Source of the DNA: a virus
Reading direction: 5' to 3' (one strand)
IMG/VR virus record: IMGVR_UViG_3300009593_002635
Location: 1 to 26,705 of that record
DNA length: 26,705 nucleotides
Of the stretch, positions 1 to 4,879 are shown piece by piece. Each line of letters opens with the position of its first letter. Within the stretch, counting starts at the first letter, position 1. Position numbers and translations under genes: made by a program. Below the pieces are notes generated by a model. It did no database searches. It was not told the DNA's origin and saw only the letters and a list, made by a program, of their open reading frames with translations.

Positions 1-19
1 ACCGCAGGCGGTTGGTGGG

Positions 20-43
20 CTTGGCAGGTTATCCCTGCCGAAG
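20..43 (-). other. Hairpin downstream of the 63-311 gene
   Basis: GGCAGG (23-28) and CCTGCC (34-39) form a perfect six-pair stem with a five-base loop. CTT/AAG pairs extend it outward past a bulged G at 40. It lies about 20 bases past the stop codon of the 63-311 gene in that gene's direction of transcription. No U-tract follows it on the minus strand, so it is not a classical intrinsic terminator. It could protect a 3' end or be a piece of another structured junction cut by the window edge. Confidence 0.4.
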
Positions 44-62
44 CAACACAACAAATTTTGTA

Positions 63-311
63 TTACTCATTAGAAAACTTTTCAATGACTCTATCTTTAA
101 CCCCATCACCAGAACAGACTATCACCGTACTTGGTGCTAACGCTCGTTCTAGTTCGAGATGTAGATCATGGGCAAAATCGGAAACTATCCTTCTGACCGT
201 TTCTGTGTCTTCGTCCTGCTTGACTCTGATAGTTAATATCAGATCATCATGGACAGGAGTTGACACGAACCTGTCAAGTTTTTTCCAAGTGCCAAATATT
301 GCTTTATTCAT
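63..311 (-). CDS. Small hypothetical phage protein (82 aa)
   Basis: I do not recognise a family. The protein starts MNKAIFGTWKK with an ATG preceded by AGGAGG at good spacing. A predicted strand (ILTIRVKQ, about residues 25-32) is followed by an acidic helix and a second helix rich in His, Leu and Glu (about 45-58). A hydrophobic strand STVIVCSG comes near residue 62. This alternation of strands and helices suggests a small globular cytoplasmic protein. It is the last gene of the minus-strand block inside the window. It is separated from the 450-716 gene by the long tRNA-like element at 333-445, whose 3' end lies only about a dozen bases before the ribosome-binding site. Coding is supported by the start context and the uniform operon direction; function is unknown. 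Confidence 0.75.
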   Translation of the reverse strand: MNKAIFGTWKKLDRFVSTPVHDDLILTIRVKQDEDTETVRRIVSDFAHDLHLELERALAPSTVIVCSGDGVKDRVIEKFSNE

Positions 312-332
312 ATATCCTCCTATTTATTGGTT

Positions 333-475
333 AGTGGGGAAGCAGGAATCGAACCTGCACGAAGGGGAAACCTAATCGTTCCTCTGTGATTGTTGTGTAG
401 TTCTCTATATAGAAAGAGGTAAATCTTTCTTATCACAGTTCCCCGATCCTCAGCTCAAGGGTATTGGGCTAGGAT
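333..475 (-). ncRNA. Long tRNA-like intercistronic element (copy G)
   Basis: Read on the minus strand, GGGGAA (444-439) pairs with TTCCCC (341-336) as an acceptor-like stem. Immediately before the 3' strand is a perfect T-arm, GCAGG-TTCGATT-CCTGC (358-342). The 3' strand is followed by ACTA, resembling tRNA ACCA. Between the 5' strand and the T-arm is an insert with a seven-pair helix CTGTGAT/ATCACAG (438-432 with 390-384) that encloses a second hairpin AGAAAGA/TCTTTCT (430-424 with 417-411). An AGGTTT sequence before the T-arm may play the D-loop GG role. A single C (base 445) separates the element from a bulged hairpin at 446-475 that contains the stop codon of the 450-716 gene, just as in the six short copies. 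It lacks a normal D-arm and anticodon arm, so it is not a standard tRNA. No downstream hairpin like those of the short copies is seen. Confidence 0.7.
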
Positions 476-716
476 GATCTTGCCATGTATTGACATAAGC
501 TTGACCGAATTTTTCGATAGCGTCATGCTCAATCATGGTAAATATTTCTCTTGCATAGTTTGCAGGAATTCCTGGCATGCCCATAAAGGCGTTATCTACC
601 AGATCTTTCGCATACTTGAATGCAAGAGGATTAAATCGAATAGCTACTTCTAACTCTCGATAGTCTTCTTCCTTGCTAGGAAGAGGGTCTTTTACTTTCT
701 CTGTTGGTGATGTCAT
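450..716 (-). CDS. Small hypothetical phage protein (88 aa)
   Basis: No family is recognised. The N-terminus (about 20 residues) is charged and probably disordered. The rest looks helical with several Met, Ala and aromatic residues, including NAFMGMPGIPANYA at about residues 42-55 and a helix EIFTMIEHDAIEKFGQAY. The ATG at 714-716 is preceded by GGAGGT, which lies exactly in the six-base loop of a TTGACA/TGTCAA hairpin (718-735), so translation may be gated by that hairpin. It has its own promoter (extended -10 at 747-755), and so may start a separate transcript that reads through the tRNA-like element G into the 63-311 gene. The TGA stop falls inside the hairpin that precedes element G. Confidence 0.75.
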   Translation of the reverse strand: MTSPTEKVKDPLPSKEEDYRELEVAIRFNPLAFKYAKDLVDNAFMGMPGIPANYAREIFTMIEHDAIEKFGQAYVNTWQDHPSPIPLS

Positions 717-717
717 T

Positions 718-735
718 TTGACAACCTCCTGTCAA
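718..735 (-). promoter_or_regulatory. Shine-Dalgarno presented in a hairpin loop
   Basis: On the minus strand TTGACA, the loop GGAGGT and TGTCAA form a six-pair hairpin. The loop is the ribosome-binding site of the 450-716 gene and the ATG follows one base after the stem. The same TTGACA/TGTCAA palindrome recurs at 2107, 2394, 3012, 3836 and 4799, always at gene borders, so it may be a recognition site for a protein as well as an RNA fold. Confidence 0.55.
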
Positions 736-746
736 CCGTCACTGAC

Positions 747-776
747 ATTATATCATTGTCCATGATCTTTTGCCAT
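747..776 (-). promoter_or_regulatory. Extended -10 promoter for the 450-716 gene
   Basis: On the minus strand TATAAT (752-747) is a perfect -10 preceded by TGA, giving the extended form TGnTATAAT (755-747). At 17-18 bases upstream only a poor -35 match (TGGCAA/ATGGCA, around 770-776) is found, which is normal for extended -10 promoters. The start would fall near 740, leaving a leader of about 25 bases made mostly of the TTGACA/TGTCAA hairpin. This is the only place in the minus-strand block where a wide gap is used for a promoter instead of a tRNA-like element. Confidence 0.6.
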
Positions 777-827
777 GTCATCGATCCAAGTTAATAACTT
801 GTCACATGGTTGTTTAGCGTGGACACT

Positions 828-862
828 GAGTGGGGACACCATACAATCGATGCACCCCACTC
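828..862. repeat. 8-bp inverted repeat between methyltransferase gene and next promoter
   Basis: GAGTGGGG (828-835) and CCCCACTC (855-862) form a perfect eight-pair stem around a 19-base loop that contains the palindrome ATCGAT. It lies between the stop of the methyltransferase gene (911) and the promoter at 747-755. There is no U-tract on either strand, so a factor-independent terminator is unlikely. An operator, a processing hairpin or a pause site are alternatives. Confidence 0.4.
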
Positions 863-910
863 TGTCAGCTTCCACAGCTATCCACCTGTGACCAAATTGG
901 TCTTCAGTCA

Positions 911-1477
911 TCAGACTCTCCGTTTATCAAATAGTTCTGTCTGCTGGCTTTGCCTTTTTCTCTCAACAGTAACAATCGTGTCATTATGCCAACCGCCATG
1001 AGCTACAAGAAGAATTTCCTGTATCTCAAAACCAAGCGTTTTGCCAATACCACCACTGTTCCATCCAAGAGAAATAACATAACCATCATCCATCACTATT
1101 CGTGCAATCTGTTTTTTAAGCTTGCTGTAAAAAGCAGACTGGGTGTCTTCCATTGTCGTCACACGACCCACACCCTGATAACACTCGGTTATCTGTCTGG
1201 GACTGTATGGCGGATCAAATAGAACACCATTGACTGAATCTGTTCTCATATTGTCCAAAAACAATAAAGCATCTACATTCGTATCTGCTTCAAACTCAGG
1301 ATTCAAATCATTAGTCATCCACATGCGACTTTTGAATGGACTGTTCCTAACAAAAGGATCAACCCACCTAAAATCTTTTGACCATGTGCTGTCAATATAA
1401 TCTTGAATCAACTCATTGATTGGTTTAATACTGAAAGTGTCAGCATTGGGCATAGCCCATTTTCTGTAGATCTGCAT
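911..1477 (-). CDS. Putative DNA adenine methyltransferase (188 aa)
   Basis: The protein carries DPPYS at residues 88-92, the catalytic motif IV of amino (N6-adenine or N4-cytosine) DNA methyltransferases. WVDPFVRNSPF near residue 38 looks like the SAM-binding DPF motif in a degenerate form without the usual GxG. ISLGWNSGG around residue 135 resembles the S-x-GW stretch seen in small phage methyltransferases of this type. It would modify phage or host DNA in the cytoplasm, most likely to evade restriction. Upstream in-frame codons exist (to 1528), but I choose the ATG at 1477. It overlaps the preceding gene's stop as TGATG and has AGGTGG upstream. At 188 aa it is short for a stand-alone methyltransferase, so a target-recognition domain may be minimal or absent. 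Its specificity cannot be read from the sequence. Confidence 0.75.
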   Translation of the reverse strand: MQIYRKWAMPNADTFSIKPINELIQDYIDSTWSKDFRWVDPFVRNSPFKSRMWMTNDLNPEFEADTNVDALLFLDNMRTDSVNGVLFDPPYSPRQITECYQGVGRVTTMEDTQSAFYSKLKKQIARIVMDDGYVISLGWNSGGIGKTLGFEIQEILLVAHGGWHNDTIVTVERKRQSQQTELFDKRRV

Positions 1478-1845
1478 CAGTCCACCTTTTCTTTGTTGAG
1501 TTCTTGAGTGAGACGTTGAATCTCCCACTCTAAGTCAACTCGCTTTTTCCATTTAATGATTTCTTCCAACTGCTCTATCTCTAAAGTGCTAGCGATACTC
1601 TCTTTGTTCAAGCGAACATGACTAATCATGTGGTCGCCACCGAACTCATCCGAGAGTTGATAGTTGTCGTAATCATCTTTTGAATCAAACGAATTCATGT
1701 GAACGGTAATCTCTACGTGGTTGCCTTCCTCGTAGTCGATGTTCTGGGAAATTAGGTTGTGAAACCCATTTCCAATTACCAAATGAGAGTAATACTCGTT
1801 GTCCTCTGTCTGATCTTGAGGGATCGGGTTTAGATTTACTTTCAT
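1477..1845 (-). CDS. Hypothetical phage protein with C-terminal coiled coil (122 aa)
   Basis: No family is recognised. The first two thirds are acidic and look beta-rich (YYSHLVIGNGFHNL, VEITVHMNSFDSKDDYDNY). The last 35 residues (EIEQLEEIIKWKKRVDLEW and onward) have a heptad-like pattern of Leu and Ile with charged positions, suggesting a coiled coil and oligomerisation. The ATG at 1845 overlaps the stop of the gene before it as ATGA, and its own stop overlaps the methyltransferase start by one base. The three genes 1842-2084, this one and the methyltransferase are thus translationally coupled and have no tRNA-like element between them. A role linked to the methyltransferase is possible but is inferred only from this coupling. 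Confidence 0.75.
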   Translation of the reverse strand: MKVNLNPIPQDQTEDNEYYSHLVIGNGFHNLISQNIDYEEGNHVEITVHMNSFDSKDDYDNYQLSDEFGGDHMISHVRLNKESIASTLEIEQLEEIIKWKKRVDLEWEIQRLTQELNKEKVD

Positions 1846-2084
1846 CCGTCCACCACATTAAAATGATGGTCGATCCATGCTCTAGCTTTTTCTTTGTCTT
1901 CTATACGCACTGCCATAGGGCTCATGTTACGAAGATTCTGAGCGAGAATCTCAGCATCAGATTGAAGCTTTCGAGCACTGCCAGCAAGACAAATAGCTTG
2001 TTGCATGTGCTTGATAATTTCAAACTCTGTTGGTGAGAATACTTGCTCTGCTTTACTTTCAGGTAACTCAGGTAATTTACTCAA
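1842..2084 (-). CDS. Small helical hypothetical protein (80 aa), TTG start
   Basis: Unrecognised. It begins at TTG (2084-2082, reading M-S-K-L-P-E-L), seven bases after GGAGG; no in-frame ATG sits nearer to that ribosome-binding site. The sequence is almost entirely helical, with FEIIKHMQQAICLAGSARKL at about residues 22-41 and a final amphipathic helix containing KARAWIDHHF. A C-terminal VVDG ends it. It is the first gene after tRNA-like element A and leads a tightly overlapping trio ending in the methyltransferase. TTG may lower its expression relative to neighbours with the same Shine-Dalgarno sequence. Confidence 0.7.
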   Translation of the reverse strand: MSKLPELPESKAEQVFSPTEFEIIKHMQQAICLAGSARKLQSDAEILAQNLRNMSPMAVRIEDKEKARAWIDHHFNVVDG

Positions 2085-2106
2085 AGTTTTTCCTCCTCTA
2101 TTATTG

Positions 2107-2186
2107 TTGACACTTGTGTGTCAAGCGTCCCAGTCTAAGAATCGAACTTAGATTAAACCATTCTGGGGGACGACTTCTCAGTCGTC
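2107..2186 (-). ncRNA. tRNA-like intercistronic element, copy A
   Basis: Minus-strand order: a hairpin GACGAC/GTCGTC (2186-2169) holds the stop codon of the 2178-2384 gene in its loop; then a single C; stem P1 CCCAG (2167-2163); linker AATGGTTTAAT; T-arm CTAAG-TTCGATT-CTTAG (2151-2135); one A; P1' CTGGG (2133-2129); ACGC; and a hairpin TTGACAC/GTGTCAA (2124-2107). GAGGAGG of the next gene follows about eight bases later. The T-loop fits the tRNA consensus TTCRANY at every position, and the linker GG could dock with it as D-loop G18/G19 do. P1 and the T-stem differ from the other copies yet stay paired. Confidence 0.8.
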
Positions 2187-2384
2187 TAAACACTGTGAAG
2201 CAGTGATCTCTCTTCTGACTTCATTTAACTCATCAGTAGTGGGATCGTAGCCACTCCAGTTCATGTGTTCGGTTGCTTTTTCAAAAGCTTCCTCTTCATT
2301 TTTGGCTTGAACTTCTATGATGTCATCCATTTCAAAAATGACGTTCACATCAAATTGATATGTTTTAATTGCTTTCCTCCTCAT
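2178..2384 (-). CDS. Small hypothetical protein (about 63-68 aa), start codon uncertain
   Basis: The protein has a strand-turn-strand-helix look: TYQFDVNVIFEMDDIIEVQA, then NEEEAFEKATEHM. This weakly resembles small phage or plasmid domains in which a strand reading V-x-A is followed by an E-E-A helix (DpnD/PcfM-like); I treat that as a hint only. The only upstream ATG (2384) reads ATG AGG AGG, so it overlaps the Shine-Dalgarno sequence itself. Neighbouring genes start 5-9 bases after GAGGAGG, and here that place holds ATT (2369-2367). Initiation may use ATT, or the ATG without a separate ribosome-binding site. The stop codon lies in the hairpin loop of element A. Element B lies just upstream. 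Confidence 0.65.
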   Translation of the reverse strand: MRRKAIKTYQFDVNVIFEMDDIIEVQAKNEEEAFEKATEHMNWSGYDPTTDELNEVRREITASQCLDD

Positions 2385-2393
2385 TTATTTATG

Positions 2394-2476
2394 TTGACAC
2401 TGTTGTGTCAAGCGTCCCTTTACTGGAATCGAACCAGCACTAAAACCGTTAAGGGGACAGGCAGTTAGTAGCCTGT
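2394..2476 (-). ncRNA. tRNA-like intercistronic element, copy B
   Basis: Minus-strand order: hairpin ACAGGC/GCCTGT (2476-2457) with the stop codon of the 2465-2686 gene in its loop; C; P1 CCCTT (2455-2451); linker AACGGTTTTAGT (12 bases, one longer than other copies); T-arm GCTGG-TTCGATT-CCAGT (2438-2422, closed by a G-U pair); A; P1' AAGGG (2420-2416); ACGC; hairpin TTGACAC/GTGTCAA (2411-2394). The change of P1 from CCCTG/CAGGG to CCCTT/AAGGG is a compensated double change. The next gene's GAGGAGG follows after an AT-rich spacer. Confidence 0.8.
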
Positions 2477-2686
2477 GCTTGGTTGTTGGGTATTTACATT
2501 AGTGCCATGAAAGAAGAGCATAACTTCAGCTACTCTTCTAAGTTCCACTAATGGGCTCATATCTCCACCACTCAAGTCTCCACGTTTGATTAAAGAAACA
2601 TTCCATTCAACCAACTCGTGTAACTCTTTGATATTTGAATCCATTAGCGTCTTTAGCCTTTTTTCATCAAAAGATAATTCACTCAT
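2465..2686 (-). CDS. Small helical hypothetical protein (73 aa)
   Basis: Unrecognised. Starts MSELSFDEKRLKTLMDSN with an ATG that overlaps the stop of the 2683-2928 gene as ATGA, so it is coupled to that gene and needs no tRNA-like element before it. The body is two amphipathic helices (residues about 6-35 and 46-60) joined by a loop KRGDLSGGDMSP. The last 15 residues (NVNTQQPSTGY) look disordered. No membrane segment, Cys pair or catalytic motif is visible. Its stop codon lies in the hairpin loop of element B. Confidence 0.7.
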   Translation of the reverse strand: MSELSFDEKRLKTLMDSNIKELHELVEWNVSLIKRGDLSGGDMSPLVELRRVAEVMLFFHGTNVNTQQPSTGY

Positions 2687-2928
2687 GATGGACTCACTAT
2701 TCTGTTGATTTGAAATTTTTCTTCTTCAGTGAAGAAATCCCACACCTCAGTGATGGAATTTACTTCTCTATAAAAGACAGGCTCTTCAGCTCCTTCAGCA
2801 TCCATTGGAAGCTGTTCTGTAGAAGCCCAAAGCCGTCTAGCTAACTCATCGCTAACTCCGTCATAGCATTCAGCTATTTCATCTGGAGTTATTAGGTTTA
2901 ACCTTTTTACAGGTTGTATATCTGTCAT
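2683..2928 (-). CDS. Small acidic hypothetical protein (81 aa)
   Basis: Unrecognised. The protein is acidic and mostly helical, with LITPDEIAECYDGVSDELAR near residues 12-31 followed by RRLWASTEQL. A second half reads ITEVWDFFTEEEKFQINRIV, a helix typical of small phage proteins that bind a partner. It starts at ATG after GAGGAGG with about six bases spacing and follows tRNA-like element C. Its stop overlaps the start of the 2465-2686 gene (ATGA), so the two are one translational unit. Confidence 0.7.
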   Translation of the reverse strand: MTDIQPVKRLNLITPDEIAECYDGVSDELARRLWASTEQLPMDAEGAEEPVFYREVNSITEVWDFFTEEEKFQINRIVSPS

Positions 2929-2948
2929 GATTTCCTCCTCATATTGAT

Positions 2949-3030
2949 TTCAGTTATTTACTGAAGTCGTCCCTGCTAGAGAATCGAACTCTAGTTAAAC
3001 CGTTCAGGGGATTGACACAGATGTGTCAAT
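2949..3030 (-). ncRNA. tRNA-like intercistronic element, copy C
   Basis: Minus-strand order: hairpin ATTGACAC/GTGTCAAT (3030-3011), whose stem contains the stop codon of the 3026-3247 gene; C; P1 CCCTG (3009-3005); linker AACGGTTTAAC; T-arm TAGAG-TTCGATT-CTCTA (2993-2977); G; P1' CAGGG (2975-2971); ACGAC; hairpin TTCAGT/ACTGAA (2965-2949). The downstream hairpin has a wholly different sequence from copies A, B and F but the same position, which argues for structure rather than sequence being kept. GAGGAGG of the 2683-2928 gene follows. Confidence 0.8.
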
Positions 3031-3247
3031 TAGTTATGGAAAACCCATGTTCTCCTGCTTCGAGTATCCTTGTGGCTTGCTCATCGGATTTTATATATCC
3101 CCGAAGAGTCCACAATTCAACATTGACTTGCTTAAGTCTTCTTTGAGTCCTTGTCAAGAGCCAGTAGAAATCTTCTTTAGTCATTTCTTCAAACGTTTTC
3201 GTTTCCCATGAATCACCTTCACCGATAACGAATTTTTCATCAGTCAT
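3026..3247 (-). CDS. Small hypothetical protein (73 aa)
   Basis: Unrecognised. It starts MTDEKFVIGEGDSWETKTFEE, with a central amphipathic helix KEDFYWLLTRTQRRLKQVNV (about residues 24-43) whose hydrophobic face and run of basic residues could form a short coiled coil. It ends with EQATRILEAGEHGFSITN. The ATG follows GAGGAGG by about five bases. Elements D and C bracket it, so if these elements are processing sites this gene would become a monocistronic message. Confidence 0.7.
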   Translation of the reverse strand: MTDEKFVIGEGDSWETKTFEEMTKEDFYWLLTRTQRRLKQVNVELWTLRGYIKSDEQATRILEAGEHGFSITN

Positions 3248-3267
3248 AATTTCCTCCTCTTATTGAT

Positions 3268-3356
3268 TCCAACTATCTGTTGGAGTCGTCCCTGCTTGGG
3301 AATCGAACCCAAGAAAAACCGTTCAGGGGAAAAGCATTGGTTAGACCATTGCTTTT
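3268..3356 (-). ncRNA. tRNA-like intercistronic element, copy D
   Basis: Minus-strand order: imperfect hairpin AAAAGCA-A-TGG/CCA-A-TGCTTTT (3356-3330, one A-A mismatch) with the stop codon of the 3341-3754 gene in its loop; C; P1 CCCTG (3328-3324); linker AACGGTTTTTC; T-arm TTGGG-TTCGATT-CCCAA (3312-3296); G; P1' CAGGG (3294-3290); ACGAC; hairpin TCCAAC/GTTGGA (3284-3268). The first hairpin ends in TTTT and might also act as a weak terminator, but the tRNA-like core follows at once. The T-stem sequence is unique to this copy and fully paired. Confidence 0.8.
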
Positions 3357-3754
3357 TTCACCATGCTGTCAAATTTAGCTTTGGTGTGAACAGAGGCATT
3401 AGTCGAAAGACCAATACGCCTCTGCACATCCTCCAGAGTGACTGGAGTGGGTGAGTAGTTGTCAAGTGTTACCTTCTCGTCAAGCGAGCCTGTGAACAGG
3501 CGTGGTGACGATTCAGGCTTCCAAGTCTGAAGAACATTAAGACGGCGAAAGAACTCACCAACATTTTTAGATGTGATGCCATTCATTCCGATATCCATCG
3601 AACGGAAAATGATCCAAGTAGTAATTCGATCTTGGTTCATCTGTTCAACAGAAAGTCCGTCAACATACTCTTCACCTCCCATCGGGTTAGATTTAGTCTC
3701 AGCGACTATCTCTTCCCAATCGGTGACGTTTGATACTGACCATGTTAAAGCCAT
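3341..3754 (-). CDS. Hypothetical phage protein (137 aa)
   Basis: I cannot assign a function. The start is MALTWSVSNVTDWEEIV at an ATG five bases after GAGGAGG. TTWIIFRSMDIGMNGITSKN (about residues 45-64) looks like a buried helix-turn. It is followed by VGEFFRRLNVLQ, then a Pro- and Ser-rich link. VTLEDVQRRIGLSTNAS (about 104-120) could be a winged-helix-like recognition unit, but that is speculative. Proteins of similar size with a W-x-x-x-N-VTDWEEI start seem common in actinophage early regions; I state this from memory only. It lies between elements E and D. Confidence 0.7.
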   Translation of the reverse strand: MALTWSVSNVTDWEEIVAETKSNPMGGEEYVDGLSVEQMNQDRITTWIIFRSMDIGMNGITSKNVGEFFRRLNVLQTWKPESSPRLFTGSLDEKVTLDNYSPTPVTLEDVQRRIGLSTNASVHTKAKFDSMVKKAMV

Positions 3755-3772
3755 GATTCCTCCTCATGTGAT

Positions 3773-3853
3773 TCTAACTACTTGTTAGAGTCGTCCCTGC
3801 CAGAGAATCGAACTCTGGAGTAACCATTCAGGGGATTGACAGTTAATTGTCAA
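3773..3853 (-). ncRNA. tRNA-like intercistronic element, copy E
   Basis: Minus-strand order: hairpin TTGACA/TGTCAA (3853-3836) with the TAA of the protease gene in its loop; TC; P1 CCCTG (3833-3829); linker AATGGTTACTC; T-arm CAGAG-TTCGATT-CTCTG (3817-3801); G; P1' CAGGG (3799-3795); ACGAC; hairpin TCTAAC/GTTAGA (3789-3773). Compared with copy D, the last hairpin has C-to-T and G-to-A changes that keep the pair. The GAGGAGG of the 3341-3754 gene follows within about eight bases. Confidence 0.8.
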
Positions 3854-4775
3854 AAATACCATTGTTGTTTTGTTCCCATTCTTGTGGGTAGAAGTAGCCG
3901 TTACCGCTTATGCAGTCTTCAGGGAAATCTAAGTGCTCCTGTAGATCACCGTACTGATCTCTGAACCACCAGAACCCAAAGCGTCTGCCTTCAAAGATCT
4001 CTTCAGCTTTCTGAAATCTGTCAAGACCTTGATAAACGAATTCAACTCCTTCTTCAACAACCTCTTCACCATCTCTTGGGATTCTGCGATACTGACCCAT
4101 GCAGGTGCCACAGATCAGAGGAGCTATTGTCCTCCATGTGACATGACCGAATGAAGTCTCATGACCGCACTCACAAGTGACTGGGACTCTGGCCACACCC
4201 TTGTGGATGTGAGTGCCTTTGACCCTGCCAGTTTCAAGTGGGAGAGCTTCAAGAGCTTTCAACTCTTCGCTGTACACCTCAAGAGTTTCAGGAGTGACTT
4301 GCACTGCCGAGTAACCCCTTCGGGTACATGGCTTGTGGTCTTTTCCTTCTTCATCTTTAGGCCAAGCGAGTGTCAGCTCTTCAGCTAATGCTTTGAACAC
4401 TTTGTTGTGGTATCTGTTCTGACGAGAAGTGTCTTTCAACTCTCTGACATGAGCCACACCATGTACGGCTTCATGAATGAGAGTCTCAAGGATTCCTTCA
4501 GCGCCGAGAGACATGCATTCTCCAGAGATCATGACCTCAGAGATGTTCTTCTTGCTTACGTTCCAACCTCCGTACATGTAATGTCCGAATGTGGTTGATC
4601 CTCTACCATTAGAACCGCTCTGCTGTAACACAATGAAAGTTTCAGGTACGTCAGGATTGTTCTTCCTGATTGCCTTCCACACATCGTTCAAGACCTTGAG
4701 GATCTTGTCAGAGACTTGATACTCATAAGTGGTGTTTGCACCAACTAAGCGTTGTGCTGTTGCTATTGCATTCAT
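3843..4775 (-). CDS. SprT-like zinc metallopeptidase with zinc ribbon (310 aa)
   Basis: HEAVH at residues 101-105 is the zincin HExxH motif. A third ligand is probably His123 in RYHNKVFKALAEEL, the spacing and context of SprT/Spartan-like proteases. CEC (201-203) and CGTC (222-225) form a C-terminal zinc ribbon, also typical of SprT-like proteins. Such proteins cleave protein substrates, in cellular homologues DNA-crosslinked ones; the phage role is unknown and the cytoplasm is the likely site. An open frame runs up to 4853, but the ATG at 4775 is eight bases after GGAGG and lies right after element F, so I use it. The final 70 residues are acidic and aromatic with no clear match. Its TAA sits in the hairpin loop before element E. 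Confidence 0.82.
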   Translation of the reverse strand: MNAIATAQRLVGANTTYEYQVSDKILKVLNDVWKAIRKNNPDVPETFIVLQQSGSNGRGSTTFGHYMYGGWNVSKKNISEVMISGECMSLGAEGILETLIHEAVHGVAHVRELKDTSRQNRYHNKVFKALAEELTLAWPKDEEGKDHKPCTRRGYSAVQVTPETLEVYSEELKALEALPLETGRVKGTHIHKGVARVPVTCECGHETSFGHVTWRTIAPLICGTCMGQYRRIPRDGEEVVEEGVEFVYQGLDRFQKAEEIFEGRRFGFWWFRDQYGDLQEHLDFPEDCISGNGYFYPQEWEQNNNGIFDN

Positions 4776-4798
4776 AATGAATTCCTCCTCATTATTTG

Positions 4799-4879
4799 TT
4801 GACACATTCGTGTCAATCGTGCATGCCCCAGAATCGAACTGGGGAGAAACCATTCATGCGAACACTCCTAGTTTTGTTC
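4799..4879 (-). ncRNA. tRNA-like intercistronic element, copy F
   Basis: Minus-strand order: hairpin GAACA/TGTTC (4879-4860) with the TAG of the 4868-5227 gene in its loop, its last C doubling as the spacer base; P1 GCATG (4859-4855); linker AATGGTTTCTC; T-arm CCCAG-TTCGATT-CTGGG (4843-4827); G; P1' CATGC (4825-4821); ACGA; hairpin TTGACAC/GTGTCAA (4816-4799). P1 differs from CCCTG/CAGGG at three positions and all three are compensated. This is the best single argument that P1 forms in RNA. Confidence 0.82.

Noticed and set aside
333-445. A standard tRNA gene
   Set aside because: T-arm and acceptor-like stem are present, but the acceptor has six pairs, there is no D-arm, and no seven-base anticodon loop on a five-pair stem can be drawn.
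3330-3356. Intrinsic terminator after the 3341-3754 gene
   Set aside because: A hairpin followed by TTTT exists, but the stem has a mismatch, the U-run is short, and the same junction layout recurs without U-tracts at the other copies.
2107-4816. TTGACA as -35 promoter boxes at each junction
   Set aside because: No TATAAT-like box lies 16-18 bases downstream at these sites; the sequence is always part of a hairpin instead.
4776-4853. N-terminal extension of the SprT-like protease
   Set aside because: It would run through element F and the Shine-Dalgarno sequence; the ATG at 4775 has ideal spacing.
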